NCBI GenBank assembly: GCA_964471865.1
Contig: CAYYHU010000006.1
Span: forward strand, 19,569-83,568
DNA from: CAYMUC01 sp964471865
GTDB lineage: Bacteria > Actinomycetota > Acidimicrobiia > Acidimicrobiales > Ilumatobacteraceae
Length of the DNA: 64,000 nt
Direction of reading: 5' to 3'
Position 1 is the stretch's first letter. Each line of letters begins with the position of its first letter. Below the pieces are notes generated by a model, which made no database searches, was not told where the DNA came from, and saw nothing but the letters and a program-made list of their open reading frames with translations. Below are positions 1-7,712 of the stretch, piece by piece. A program made the position numbers and the translations under genes.

Positions 1-2
1 TG

Positions 3-200
3 GAGCTACCCGCATTGGTGCCCGACAGGTCCCAGGCCCGAGTTCGCCCCGGCGTGGTCCTCGTTCCCTTTGGATGGTGGCGGGCCCAGCATCTCGACGG
101 GGGCTGTGCCAACGACCTCACCGGTGACACGTTGACGGATTGGGGCGGGGGAGTGGGCTACTACGACGTGGCGGTCGAGGTCGAGCGACTCGACCCCTGA
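3..200 (+). CDS. Molybdopterin-dependent oxidoreductase, C-terminal fragment (5' end outside window)
   Basis: Only the last 65 codons are present. They read through a stretch ending in ANDLTGDTLTDWGGGVGYYD and a short acidic tail. This matches the C-terminal molydopterin-dinucleotide-binding domain of the MopB (formate dehydrogenase/nitrate reductase) superfamily, where a loop of the form AN-LT-D-LTDWGGG near the end contacts the cofactor. The substrate cannot be told from the fragment. The reading frame is open to the window edge, so the gene starts upstream. Family assignment is from recognised sequence similarity, not from a search. Confidence 0.75.
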   Translation, partial: ELPALVPDRSQARVRPGVVLVPFGWWRAQHLDGGCANDLTGDTLTDWGGGVGYYDVAVEVERLDP

Positions 201-285
201 CGGGTCCTGGTACGGGGTTGGCGCTGAACCCCATACCGGCAACGCGCCGTGGACGTCGTCGCCGGTATCGGGGGTCGCAGCACTC

Positions 286-660
286 TCAGGTCGTCGGGGC
301 GTCGATGGCGTGTTGCATCAAGGCATCAAGTCCTACGTGCTCCAACGCCATGACATGCGTTGCAGCAAGGACCACGGGCGGGGCCACGCCCGCTTCGTAG
401 GCCTCGAGCCATCGACTGGCGCATAGACACCATTGATCTCCCGGCTTGAGACCAGCGAAGCCGTACTGGGGCATCGGAGTGACGAGATCGTTGCCGCGTG
501 ACACGCTGAACGCGAGGAATTCCTCCGTCACCCGTGCACAGACCACGTGAACCCCTGGATCGTCACCACGACAATCACAGTGCCCGGTGCGGTAGTAGCC
601 CGTCAACGGATCGAACGAGCATGCAGCGAGGTCGCCACCGAGGACGTTGCGAGCGGTCAT
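286..660 (-). CDS. DUF2237 family protein
   Basis: A 124-residue soluble protein that closely follows the DUF2237 pattern: ARNVLGG at the N-terminus, then DPLTGYYRTGHCDC, TEEFLAFSVSRGNDL, the block YGFAGLKPGDQWCLCASRW, and EAYEAGVAPPVVLAATH. The conserved cysteines (two near residues 33-35, two in the WCLCASRW block) suggest metal or redox chemistry, but the family function is unknown. The ATG at 660 is preferred over an in-frame GTG at 678 because the family normally begins at this Met-x-x-Arg-Asn. It is co-directional with, and downstream of, the secreted repeat protein. Confidence 0.88.
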   Translation of the reverse strand: MTARNVLGGDLAACSFDPLTGYYRTGHCDCRGDDPGVHVVCARVTEEFLAFSVSRGNDLVTPMPQYGFAGLKPGDQWCLCASRWLEAYEAGVAPPVVLAATHVMALEHVGLDALMQHAIDAPTT

Positions 661-693
661 GATCGCATCCAACCACACCCCACGGCTCCGTGC

Positions 694-2463
694 TCAACGG
701 TCATACGCGCCGATATCGACGATCAGGTGAGTCGCCACCGAACTGTAGAGACAGACCGAACCGTCAGCGCCGGGTCGGGCCAGGACGGCATTCGCGGTCG
801 TGCGACCAGCGCTCAGGTTGAGATTGGAGGCTTCGGGCATCGTCGAACCACAGGGGAAGACGGTGACATAGCCCGAACCGAGCGGGTCGGTCGCCGTGAC
901 GTTCAAGACCAGCGCTCGCGCGTCTGCGGGGACGCCGCCCAGTCCGGTGAGAGGGATGTCTGTGACCGAGCCGGCGCGGCGGTGGGGGCCGGATCGGGAG
1001 TCGAAGAGTCGGGTCGGATCGATGGCGGTGAGGCTCGCCTGCGGGTCCACCGTTGCGTTCACGTCCACGATCACGTCGGTTCCAGCCGAGGTGTAGACAC
1101 AGATCTCACCGCGTGACGAGATCTTCGCGAGCACCGCGTTGGGAGTCGTTCGTCCAGTGGTGAAGTTGAGATGTGACGAACCCGGTCGGGGGCGATCGCA
1201 GGGATAGACCGTGGCATACCCATCGGCGAGGGGATCGACAGCGGTCAGGTTGATCATGACGGCTGTGGCATCTGCGGGAACCTCACGGGCGTCGGTGACT
1301 CGGATTCGACTGGTCGAGTCGGGTCCCGAGCGCCTGTCGGCGCGGGTATCCAGCACCCGTACCGGTCGGATCGCTCGAACCGTCGAGCCCGCGGGGGTGT
1401 ACCCGGTGGCATCGACGATGATCTGAGTCGAGGTCGAGGTGAACACGCAGATCGTGGTCGAATCCGAGACTTTGGCGAGCACGGCATTGGGAATGGTGTC
1501 GCCGGCGAGGTAGTTCAGGTTCGAGGCCTCGGGCATCACCGAACCGCAGGGAAACACCGTCAGATATCCCGGCGCCACCGGGTCGGTCACGGTGACGTTC
1601 ACCATGATCGACTCGACATCGTCAGGGAGTCCGTTGACTCTCCCGAGGCGGATCTCGGTGACCGAACCTGCGCCTCGCCGGCCTTGGGGACGCGAGTCGT
1701 AGATGCGCACGGGCCGCATCGAGACCAATGACGGGCCGGGATCGTCGTCGACCCCAGGTGCAGCCGGCGGCGTCGTGGAGGGAGGCGCCGTCGTCGGGGG
1801 CGCGGTCGTGGGCGGCGCCGTCGTGGGGGGCGCAGACGTGGGGGGCGCAGACGGTGGCGGTGTGACGACGGCGGTATTGGAGGTGACCACGATGGGAGAC
1901 CATCCCCAGTTCGGAACCCGGTCGATATCGCTGCCAAAGGAGTAACTGTCGTAGAGGAATGTCGCCGTCCATCGGTACGCGATGGGGTCTCCGATACACC
2001 AACTCGGAAAGGCCACACCGTACGAGCTGGTCGCCGGGTAGCTCTCGGCCACGGGGGCTGAGCACAGCCGGAGATCGGTCTCACCGAGATAGACGGTGCC
2101 TCTCAACCCACTGACTTGATACGACAAGAACACTTCGTAGTCGGTGACTCCGTCCAGGTCGGTGTCAAAGGCCCACAGCACTCCGGTGACCCCGCGAGAC
2201 CATCCAAGATCGAACGAGGGGGTCGCATAGGAGGCAACGGCGATCACAGCCGTGACGACCCCGTCGTCTGCGGAGGTGGCCGCGACGACGACATCGCCGC
2301 GGCCGTCGATCACGTCGAAACGCGTATCGGTCAGCGTGCTGGCGGCACTGAGAGCGGCGCCAGAAACGAGTGCTCGACCATCTGGCGATTCGCTGTGAGC
2401 TGGCGCCGCTGTGAACAGGAGCAGGGTCAGTGCTGTCGCAGTCGAGCGGGTGATCAGAGACAT
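694..2463 (-). CDS. Secreted repeat protein with three tandem ~110-residue beta domains
   Basis: The 589-residue product starts with a signal peptide (basic start, hydrophobic core to about residue 22, Ala-x-Ala-like cleavage). An N-terminal domain (about 25-200) contains DTDLDGVTDYEV, a calcium-loop-like DxDxDG motif. A Pro/Thr linker (about 205-240) follows, then three homologous repeats. Each repeat opens with R(P/I)-x-R-(I/V/L)-x-D-(S/T)-R, passes through an NVT/NLT-x-x-x-P motif and a VFPCG or VYPCD cysteine loop, and ends in IIVD/VIVD/LIVD. Such repeats are common at the C-termini of secreted proteins of Acidimicrobiia; a surface or extracellular role is inferred. A Shine-Dalgarno GGAGG (2470-2474) lies six bases before the ATG. 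Confidence 0.85.
   Translation of the reverse strand: MSLITRSTATALTLLLFTAAPAHSESPDGRALVSGAALSAASTLTDTRFDVIDGRGDVVVAATSADDGVVTAVIAVASYATPSFDLGWSRGVTGVLWAFDTDLDGVTDYEVFLSYQVSGLRGTVYLGETDLRLCSAPVAESYPATSSYGVAFPSWCIGDPIAYRWTATFLYDSYSFGSDIDRVPNWGWSPIVVTSNTAVVTPPPSAPPTSAPPTTAPPTTAPPTTAPPSTTPPAAPGVDDDPGPSLVSMRPVRIYDSRPQGRRGAGSVTEIRLGRVNGLPDDVESIMVNVTVTDPVAPGYLTVFPCGSVMPEASNLNYLAGDTIPNAVLAKVSDSTTICVFTSTSTQIIVDATGYTPAGSTVRAIRPVRVLDTRADRRSGPDSTSRIRVTDAREVPADATAVMINLTAVDPLADGYATVYPCDRPRPGSSHLNFTTGRTTPNAVLAKISSRGEICVYTSAGTDVIVDVNATVDPQASLTAIDPTRLFDSRSGPHRRAGSVTDIPLTGLGGVPADARALVLNVTATDPLGSGYVTVFPCGSTMPEASNLNLSAGRTTANAVLARPGADGSVCLYSSVATHLIVDIGAYDR
1784..1858 (-). repeat. Five 15-bp tandem repeats encoding a Pro/Thr linker
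   Basis: Five consecutive 15-base units begin at 1784, 1799, 1814, 1829 and 1844 (plus-strand form GGCGCCGTCGTGGGG with changes). On the coding strand they encode repeated (T/S)APPT pentapeptides that separate the N-terminal domain of the secreted protein from its three repeats. This low-complexity tract is a likely site of length variation by slippage. Confidence 0.85.
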
Positions 2464-2469
2464 GGTGGA

Positions 2470-2474
2470 CCTCC
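2470..2474 (-). promoter_or_regulatory. Shine-Dalgarno of the secreted repeat protein
   Basis: A canonical GGAGG on the minus strand is six bases from the ATG at 2463. It stands out because many genes here have no Shine-Dalgarno and appear leaderless. Confidence 0.75.
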
Positions 2475-2674
2475 GGAGATGTCACGACGCCGCGAGGGTT
2501 TCGAGGGTCGGGTTCACCTTCTTTGGACGCGCGCAACCATGAATCGGATGACGCCGGGGCGATCGAGGAGCGCGGGTCTGAGCTCGTTGGACCCGATCGG
2601 GCCAGGAGTAGCGCACTCGTTACGGGGAGCGGATCGACGACATCACCCCAGGAGAGGCGTAGCGCCGGACGCTC

Positions 2675-3388
2675 TCAGAGCACGGTGACATCGAAGAGGC
2701 TGCCGACTCCGTAGGTGACGCCGGTGGCTACCACGAGGATCACGGCTTGTCGCAATGCGGTACGCGGTATGGGGCGTTCGGCCAGGCGTCCGATGAGCCC
2801 CCCCACGATCAGCGCTCCGACGATGCCCGCCAGCAACGATCCGAGCTTGGCCGCGCCGCCCGAGCCGATGTACCAGGGAAGGACGGGGACGGCGGCGCCG
2901 AGCAAGAAGCACAACAACGACAAGATGGCCGCGGCCCATGGAGACGGGAGATCATTGGGATCGACGCCGAACTCTTCGCGGGCATGCACCAGGACGGCAT
3001 CTTCTGGTGACGCCATGACCTCACGAGCGGCGGTCATAGCGCTCTCGCGGCTCATGCCGTGGGTCTCGTACATCGCGGCGAGTTCGTTGGTTTCGTTCTC
3101 CGAGTTGATGCGGTGCTCTCGTCGTTCGATCTCGAGTTCGCGAAGGACCATCTCGTTTTGGGCCGACACCGAAACCCATTCACCGGCGGCCATGCTCGCG
3201 GCCCCGGCCACCGCTCCGGCAATTCCGGAGAGTCGCACGACCTCGGCTGCGACTCCCGACCCGGCAAAGCCGAGCACCAGCGACACGTTCGATACCAGCC
3301 CGTCGCTGACTCCGAACACGGCGGCGCGCGCCAGACCTCCCGAGACGGAGCGATGTCGGTGCTGGTCCATCGGTGCTCGCTGACTCAC
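2675..3388 (-). CDS. VIT1/CCC1-family membrane protein (metal transport)
   Basis: A 237-residue membrane protein with the VIT/CCC1 plan. A first segment GVSDGLVSNVSLVLGF (about 26-41) and a second, Gly/Ala-rich segment followed by MAAGEWVSVSAQNE (about 65-80) are both signature regions. A cytoplasmic helical insert rich in Glu/Arg (about 82-150) is where family members bind metal. Three C-terminal membrane segments complete the fold. Family members move Fe(II) or Mn(II) out of the cytosol; the substrate here is inferred. The GTG at 3388 follows TAGCGT by six bases, so the mRNA is probably leaderless. It is divergent from the ABC exporter genes. Confidence 0.85.
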   Translation of the reverse strand: MSQRAPMDQHRHRSVSGGLARAAVFGVSDGLVSNVSLVLGFAGSGVAAEVVRLSGIAGAVAGAASMAAGEWVSVSAQNEMVLRELEIERREHRINSENETNELAAMYETHGMSRESAMTAAREVMASPEDAVLVHAREEFGVDPNDLPSPWAAAILSLLCFLLGAAVPVLPWYIGSGGAAKLGSLLAGIVGALIVGGLIGRLAERPIPRTALRQAVILVVATGVTYGVGSLFDVTVL

Positions 3389-3394
3389 GCGTCC

Positions 3395-3400
3395 ACGCTA
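3395..3400 (-). promoter_or_regulatory. -10 box, leaderless VIT gene
   Basis: TAGCGT on the minus strand ends six bases before the GTG at 3388. Confidence 0.6.
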
Positions 3401-3497
3401 ACCCGATCCCGACGAGGCGACACGTCCTGGTGTCGATCTCCGGGTTGGGACCGGCCAGAGCCAACGGGTCGCGCATGTCGTGATCGGTGGGCGTCGG

Positions 3498-3503
3498 TAC
3501 CCT
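3498..3503 (+). promoter_or_regulatory. -10 box, leaderless ABC exporter operon
   Basis: TACCCT ends six bases before the GTG at 3510. This favours that start over an in-frame GTG at 3480, which lies upstream of the box. Confidence 0.6.
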
Positions 3504-3509
3504 GAGCCG

Positions 3510-5351
3510 GTGACCTCCTCGTCGACGGACACGGCCCAGGTGGCACAGGGCGCGCCGAGTATCGGCGACCACGAGGCTCCACATCCTCCACCTCAAACAC
3601 CGGGACGCTCCCACGGCTGGCGCTTGCTCGTCCGTCTCGTGGTGGAGCACCGGCGAGGCCTGTTGATCGCCACGGTCGCGGGCCTGATCTGGAGCCTCGC
3701 CAAGGTTTCGGTTCCCCAGCTGACCCGTTTGGCCATCGATCGCGGCATCGTGGGCGGTGGATCGTTGTGGTGGTGGTCAGGAATCATTCTCGTTGCGGGT
3801 GCCGTGGTGGGAGTGAACACCGCTCTTCGACGGTGGTTCGCGTTTCGCGAGAGTCGGATCACCGAAAGTCGCCTGCGTCAACGGCTCTTCGATCATCTCC
3901 TCGGGCTCCACATCGGCTTTCACGATCGGGCTCAAAGTGGTCAGTTGATGACTCGAGCCTCGAGCGATCTGCAACTCGTCCAGGGCTTCGTGGTCATGGT
4001 GCCCCTGACGCTGTCGAACCTGGCGATGATCCTCGGCGTCATCGTGATGTTGCTCGTGATGGATCCGGTCCTGGCCGTCGTGGCGTTGGCGCCGTTGCCC
4101 TTGGTCAACATTGCCGCCAAGCGGTTCTCGGCCACGATCCATCCCGCCGTGCTCGCAGTACAGGCCGAGCAAGGAGAGCTCGCAGCCGTGGTGGAGGAGT
4201 CCGTGGTCGGGGTGAGAGCGGTCAAGGGCTTCGGCGCCGAAGGCGTTCAGGCCCACAAACTTGCCGTCGAGGCCGAGGACATCCGTCGAACATCCACCCA
4301 TACAGCGGTCATTCGCAGCAGGTACCTCCCCATCCTGGACGTGTTGCCAACCTTGGGTGTCATCGCAGTCCTCGGTATCGGAGGACACCGGGTCCTCAAC
4401 GGCGCGATGACTTTGGGCGAATTGGTCGCGTTCAATGCGTCACTCGTGCTCGTCGTCGTGCCATTGCGGACCGTCGGGATGACGATCGCGTGGGGTCAGC
4501 GCGCAGCCGCAGCACTCGAGCGTGTCGATGAGATCATGTCGGTGCAACCAGCGATCGTCGACCCGCCCCGAGCGCGATCCTTGGGACCCACACCCCGAGG
4601 TGCCATTCGGTTCGATCATGTCGGTTTCGGTTACGACGCCGAACATCCGGTGCTGACGGATTTCGATCTGGAGATACCACCGGGTCGCTCCCTCGCCATC
4701 GTGGGCGCGACCGCTTCGGGAAAGTCCACCTTGGCGCGCCTACTCGTACGCTTCTACGACGTTCAGAGCGGAGCGGTTCGCTTCGATGGGATCGATGTGC
4801 GCGATCTACGTCTGAGCGAACTTCGTCGACATGTCGGCGTGGTCTTTGACGATCCGATCCTCCTTCATGACACGGTGGCTGCCAACGTGGCCTTCGCTCG
4901 ACCTGAGGCCGAACGAGATGAGATTCTCACGGCGATCAGACTGGCTGGCGCCAGCGAACTCGTCGAGATCCTTCCTGAAGGGCTCGACACCGTGGTGGGC
5001 GAACGAGGCTTGTCGCTCTCGGGCGGTCAACGTCAGCGACTGGCCATCGCCCGAGTCATCCTGGCGGATCCTCGGGTGCTCGTTCTCGATGATGCGACGT
5101 CCTCGGTTGACCCGGCCAAGGAGCATGAGATCCGAGACGCCCTCACCACGGTCATGAGGGACCGCACGACCATCGTGATCGCTCATCGTCCAGCCACGAT
5201 CGCTCTCGCCGACGAGGTCGCGTTCATCGGAGAGGGAAAGGTCCTCGCGCGGGGCCGCCATGAGGACTTGCTGAACCGGGACGCCCGATACCGTCTCGTG
5301 CTCGCCGATCTGGCGAGTCGAGACCATGACGACACCTCCGCGGAGGCCTGA
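3510..5351 (+). CDS. ABC exporter half-transporter, degenerate ATPase subunit
   Basis: 613 residues: a six-helix type IV (exporter) membrane domain (about 35-330) followed by a nucleotide-binding domain. Walker A is GATASGKST (about 398), the signature is LSLSGGQRQR (about 501) and the H-loop contains IAHR (about 556). Two sites are altered. The Walker B segment reads VLVLDDATS, with Asp in place of the catalytic Glu, and the Q-loop reads VVFDDP, with Asp in place of Gln. Such degeneration is typical of one partner in heterodimeric exporters (TM287/288, BmrCD, and by recall mycobacterial Rv1272c/Rv1273c). The next gene overlaps by 26 bases and supplies the canonical partner. The substrate is unknown (lipids or drugs). 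Confidence 0.9.
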   Translation: MTSSSTDTAQVAQGAPSIGDHEAPHPPPQTPGRSHGWRLLVRLVVEHRRGLLIATVAGLIWSLAKVSVPQLTRLAIDRGIVGGGSLWWWSGIILVAGAVVGVNTALRRWFAFRESRITESRLRQRLFDHLLGLHIGFHDRAQSGQLMTRASSDLQLVQGFVVMVPLTLSNLAMILGVIVMLLVMDPVLAVVALAPLPLVNIAAKRFSATIHPAVLAVQAEQGELAAVVEESVVGVRAVKGFGAEGVQAHKLAVEAEDIRRTSTHTAVIRSRYLPILDVLPTLGVIAVLGIGGHRVLNGAMTLGELVAFNASLVLVVVPLRTVGMTIAWGQRAAAALERVDEIMSVQPAIVDPPRARSLGPTPRGAIRFDHVGFGYDAEHPVLTDFDLEIPPGRSLAIVGATASGKSTLARLLVRFYDVQSGAVRFDGIDVRDLRLSELRRHVGVVFDDPILLHDTVAANVAFARPEAERDEILTAIRLAGASELVEILPEGLDTVVGERGLSLSGGQRQRLAIARVILADPRVLVLDDATSSVDPAKEHEIRDALTTVMRDRTTIVIAHRPATIALADEVAFIGEGKVLARGRHEDLLNRDARYRLVLADLASRDHDDTSAEA

Positions 5352-7149
5352 CGTCATGTGGGGGATGGCAGCGGTACGGGCGGAAGATCGTCTCGATCGG
5401 GTGCAGACAGTGGCGTTGTTGGCTCGCGCTCTGAGTTTCGCGCGACCTCATCGTCGTCCCGCTCTGGTGGCTCTGGCATGTGTCACCGTCGTCACCTTGG
5501 GAACTCTGGCGGGGCCAGTACTCGTGCGTCACGGCATCGACGCGGGCGTGTCGGCCGGTAATGCGGGGGCGTTGAACGCCGCGGTCATGGGCTATCTCGT
5601 GGTGGTCGTGATCTCCTGGCTGGCGAGTCGACGTCAGCATCTGGCTCTGAACGCCGCCGGTGAGGGGTTCCTACGAGATCTGCGGGTGTCGGTGTTCGAC
5701 ACCCTGCAACGACAATCCCTTGCGTACTACGACCGGCATCCAGCTGGAGTCCTCGTCGCCCGGATGACCGCCGACATCGAATCGATGGGTGAACTCGTCC
5801 AATGGGGTTTGCTGCAATTCCTCGGGGCCGCGCTGCTCTTGGTGCTCGCGCTCGGTGTACTCGTGGTGTTGTCCTGGGAGTTGACGTTGATCACCTTGAT
5901 GGTCTTTCCCGTCATCGTGATCGCGTCGGTCCGCTTCCAACGTCAGGCCAATCGGGCCTATCTCGACGTACGTGAACAGGTCGGCTCGACCCTGGCCCAG
6001 GTACAAGAGGGAATCGCAACGGTCCGCGTGGTGCAGGCGAGTGGGGCCGAGGATCGTCAGCGGGCTCGGTTCTCGGACACGAACACCTCGCTGTTGCGCT
6101 CTCATCTCCACAGCGTTCGGATCTCGACGAGCTACTTCGGTCTGGTCGAGTTCGCCGGGGTCGTCGCAACCGCGCTGTTGGTCGGTGTCGGAGGGTGGCT
6201 GGTCCATCGAGGCAGCGTGTCGGTGGGAACCGTCGTCGCATTCGTATTGTTGGTCGCCAACCTGTTCGACCCGGTTCAGCAGTTGTCACAGCTGTACAAC
6301 TCGCTGCAGTCTGCGGCGGCCTCCTTACACAAGCTCTTTGGAATTCTCGACCACGCCCCTGAGGTCGATGAGCGACCCGGAGCTCGTGATCTGGCGGCAC
6401 GCGGGGATCTGGTGCTCACAGATGTGGGGTTTCGGTATCCGGGAACCGAACGAGACGTGGTGTCGGATGTGAATCTGACGATCCACGCCGGTGAGCGCAT
6501 CGCTGTGGTCGGGCCCACGGGGGCGGGGAAGTCCACTCTGGCGAAACTGGTGGCCCGTTTGTACGACCCGACCCACGGGTCGATCACCTGGGGAGGGCTC
6601 GATCTTCGTGACGCCACCCGCTCCTCACTGCGGCGCAATTGTGTCGTGGTTCCCCAGGAGGGGTTCTTGTTCAGCGGAACGGTGGCCGACAACGTTCGTC
6701 TCGGCCGGCCTGAGGCCGATGATGCCGAGGTGCTCGCCGCGCTCGAGCGGATCGGGGTCGCGGACCGGTTTCTCCGTTTACCCGAGGGCTTTGACACCCC
6801 CGTGCGAGAGCGGGGGACCCGGCTGTCGGCGGGTGAACGCCAACTCGTGTCGTTGGCTCGAGTGGCGCTCGTCGACCCGGCGCTCTTGGTACTCGATGAA
6901 GCCACGTCGAATCTCGATCCGGGAACCGAGGCTCTCGTAGACGCGGCCCTGACCCGCCTCGTTGCCGGACGCACGGTGATCGTGGTGGCGCATCGGCTCT
7001 CCACGGTCCGTTCCGCCGATCGCATCGTGGTCGTCGATGACGGCCGCCTGTGTGAGATTGGAACCCACGATGAACTCGTGGCGCTCGGGGGTCATTACGC
7101 GGGTTTGGCCCGGGCCTGGGAACGTGCCGGGGTCTCGGGTCAGCACTGA
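5326..7149 (+). CDS. ABC exporter half-transporter, catalytic ATPase subunit
   Basis: 607 residues with a six-helix exporter domain and an ATPase domain. Walker A is GPTGAGKST (about 394), the Q-loop VVPQEG keeps Gln, Walker B is LLVLDEATSNLD with the catalytic Glu (about 525), and the H-loop is VVAHRLSTV. Its signature is LSAGERQ rather than LSGGQ. In a heterodimer the altered signature would face the degenerate Walker sites of the upstream subunit, while the canonical signature upstream completes this subunit's active site. The ATG at 5326 overlaps the upstream gene by 26 bases; an in-frame ATG at 5356 just after the upstream stop is also possible. Translational coupling and a 1:1 complex are expected. 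Confidence 0.9.
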   Translation: MTTPPRRPDVMWGMAAVRAEDRLDRVQTVALLARALSFARPHRRPALVALACVTVVTLGTLAGPVLVRHGIDAGVSAGNAGALNAAVMGYLVVVVISWLASRRQHLALNAAGEGFLRDLRVSVFDTLQRQSLAYYDRHPAGVLVARMTADIESMGELVQWGLLQFLGAALLLVLALGVLVVLSWELTLITLMVFPVIVIASVRFQRQANRAYLDVREQVGSTLAQVQEGIATVRVVQASGAEDRQRARFSDTNTSLLRSHLHSVRISTSYFGLVEFAGVVATALLVGVGGWLVHRGSVSVGTVVAFVLLVANLFDPVQQLSQLYNSLQSAAASLHKLFGILDHAPEVDERPGARDLAARGDLVLTDVGFRYPGTERDVVSDVNLTIHAGERIAVVGPTGAGKSTLAKLVARLYDPTHGSITWGGLDLRDATRSSLRRNCVVVPQEGFLFSGTVADNVRLGRPEADDAEVLAALERIGVADRFLRLPEGFDTPVRERGTRLSAGERQLVSLARVALVDPALLVLDEATSNLDPGTEALVDAALTRLVAGRTVIVVAHRLSTVRSADRIVVVDDGRLCEIGTHDELVALGGHYAGLARAWERAGVSGQH

Positions 7150-7183
7150 GCGTTCCAGGGCTCGGTCGCGGGAGCTCGCCACC

Positions 7184-7189
7184 TAGGGT
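7184..7189 (+). promoter_or_regulatory. -10 box and short leader of the NTF2-like gene
   Basis: TAGGGT is 17 bases from the ATG at 7207, so the expected leader is about 10 bases. It contains a purine-rich GGGAGGGG (7197-7204) that could act as a Shine-Dalgarno. Confidence 0.45.
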
Positions 7190-7206
7190 TCGGTCAGGGA
7201 GGGGAT

Positions 7207-7674
7207 ATGACCGAGGGGACCGACACCACCGAGGGCTTGGCGGCGCGCCTGGCTCGTCTGGACGACATCGAGGCGATCCGTCGATTGAAGGCCGCCTATT
7301 GCGCAGCATGCGATGACGACCACAATTCGACTGCGGTGACGGGATTGTTCGTTCCCGATGGCACCTGGGAGTCGACCTTGGGTCCGCCATGTCATGGCCA
7401 TGACGCCATTCGGTCCCATTTCGACGCGATCCGAGCGAGCGGCCGGATCCGTCACTCCTCGCATATGGTCACCAATCCGGTGATCGACGTCTTGGGAGAC
7501 GAGGCCCAGGGCACCTGGAGTTTCCTGATGCAGTACACCGGTCCCGATGACTCCCGGTACCGGATCATCGGGTTCTATCGCGACCGTTACGTCCGAGTCG
7601 AAGGACGATGGAAGTTCGCCTCGTTGCTCGCCGAGGTTCAAGACTCGGTTCGCCTCGAGCACTCACCCCGCTGA
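7207..7674 (+). CDS. SnoaL/NTF2-like protein
   Basis: 155 residues with the SnoaL-like arrangement. An N-terminal helix contains DDIEAIRRLKAAYCAACDDD, followed by a strand with LFVPDGTWES, a GHDAIRSHF helix, HSSHMVTNPVIDVLGDEAQG, and a terminal strand pair ending RWKFASLLAEVQ. Family members are small cone-shaped dimers acting as isomerases, dehydratases or ligand-binding proteins; the reaction here is not predictable. It follows the ABC exporter genes but has its own promoter-like box and faces metH tail-to-tail. Confidence 0.8.
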   Translation: MTEGTDTTEGLAARLARLDDIEAIRRLKAAYCAACDDDHNSTAVTGLFVPDGTWESTLGPPCHGHDAIRSHFDAIRASGRIRHSSHMVTNPVIDVLGDEAQGTWSFLMQYTGPDDSRYRIIGFYRDRYVRVEGRWKFASLLAEVQDSVRLEHSPR

Positions 7675-7689
7675 CCGCTCCGTCCTCGG

Positions 7690-7710
7690 ACTCGCCCCCG
7701 ATGGGGGAGT
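7690..7710. terminator. Hairpin between convergent genes (possible bidirectional terminator)
   Basis: CCCCC (7695-7699), a three-base loop GAT and GGGGG (7703-7707) form a compact stem, flanked by ACT/AGT that can extend it across a small bulge. It lies in the 38-base gap between the stop codons of the NTF2-like gene and metH. There is no U-tract, as is usual for high-GC actinobacteria, so termination is inferred from shape and position. Confidence 0.4.
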
Positions 7711-7712
7711 GG

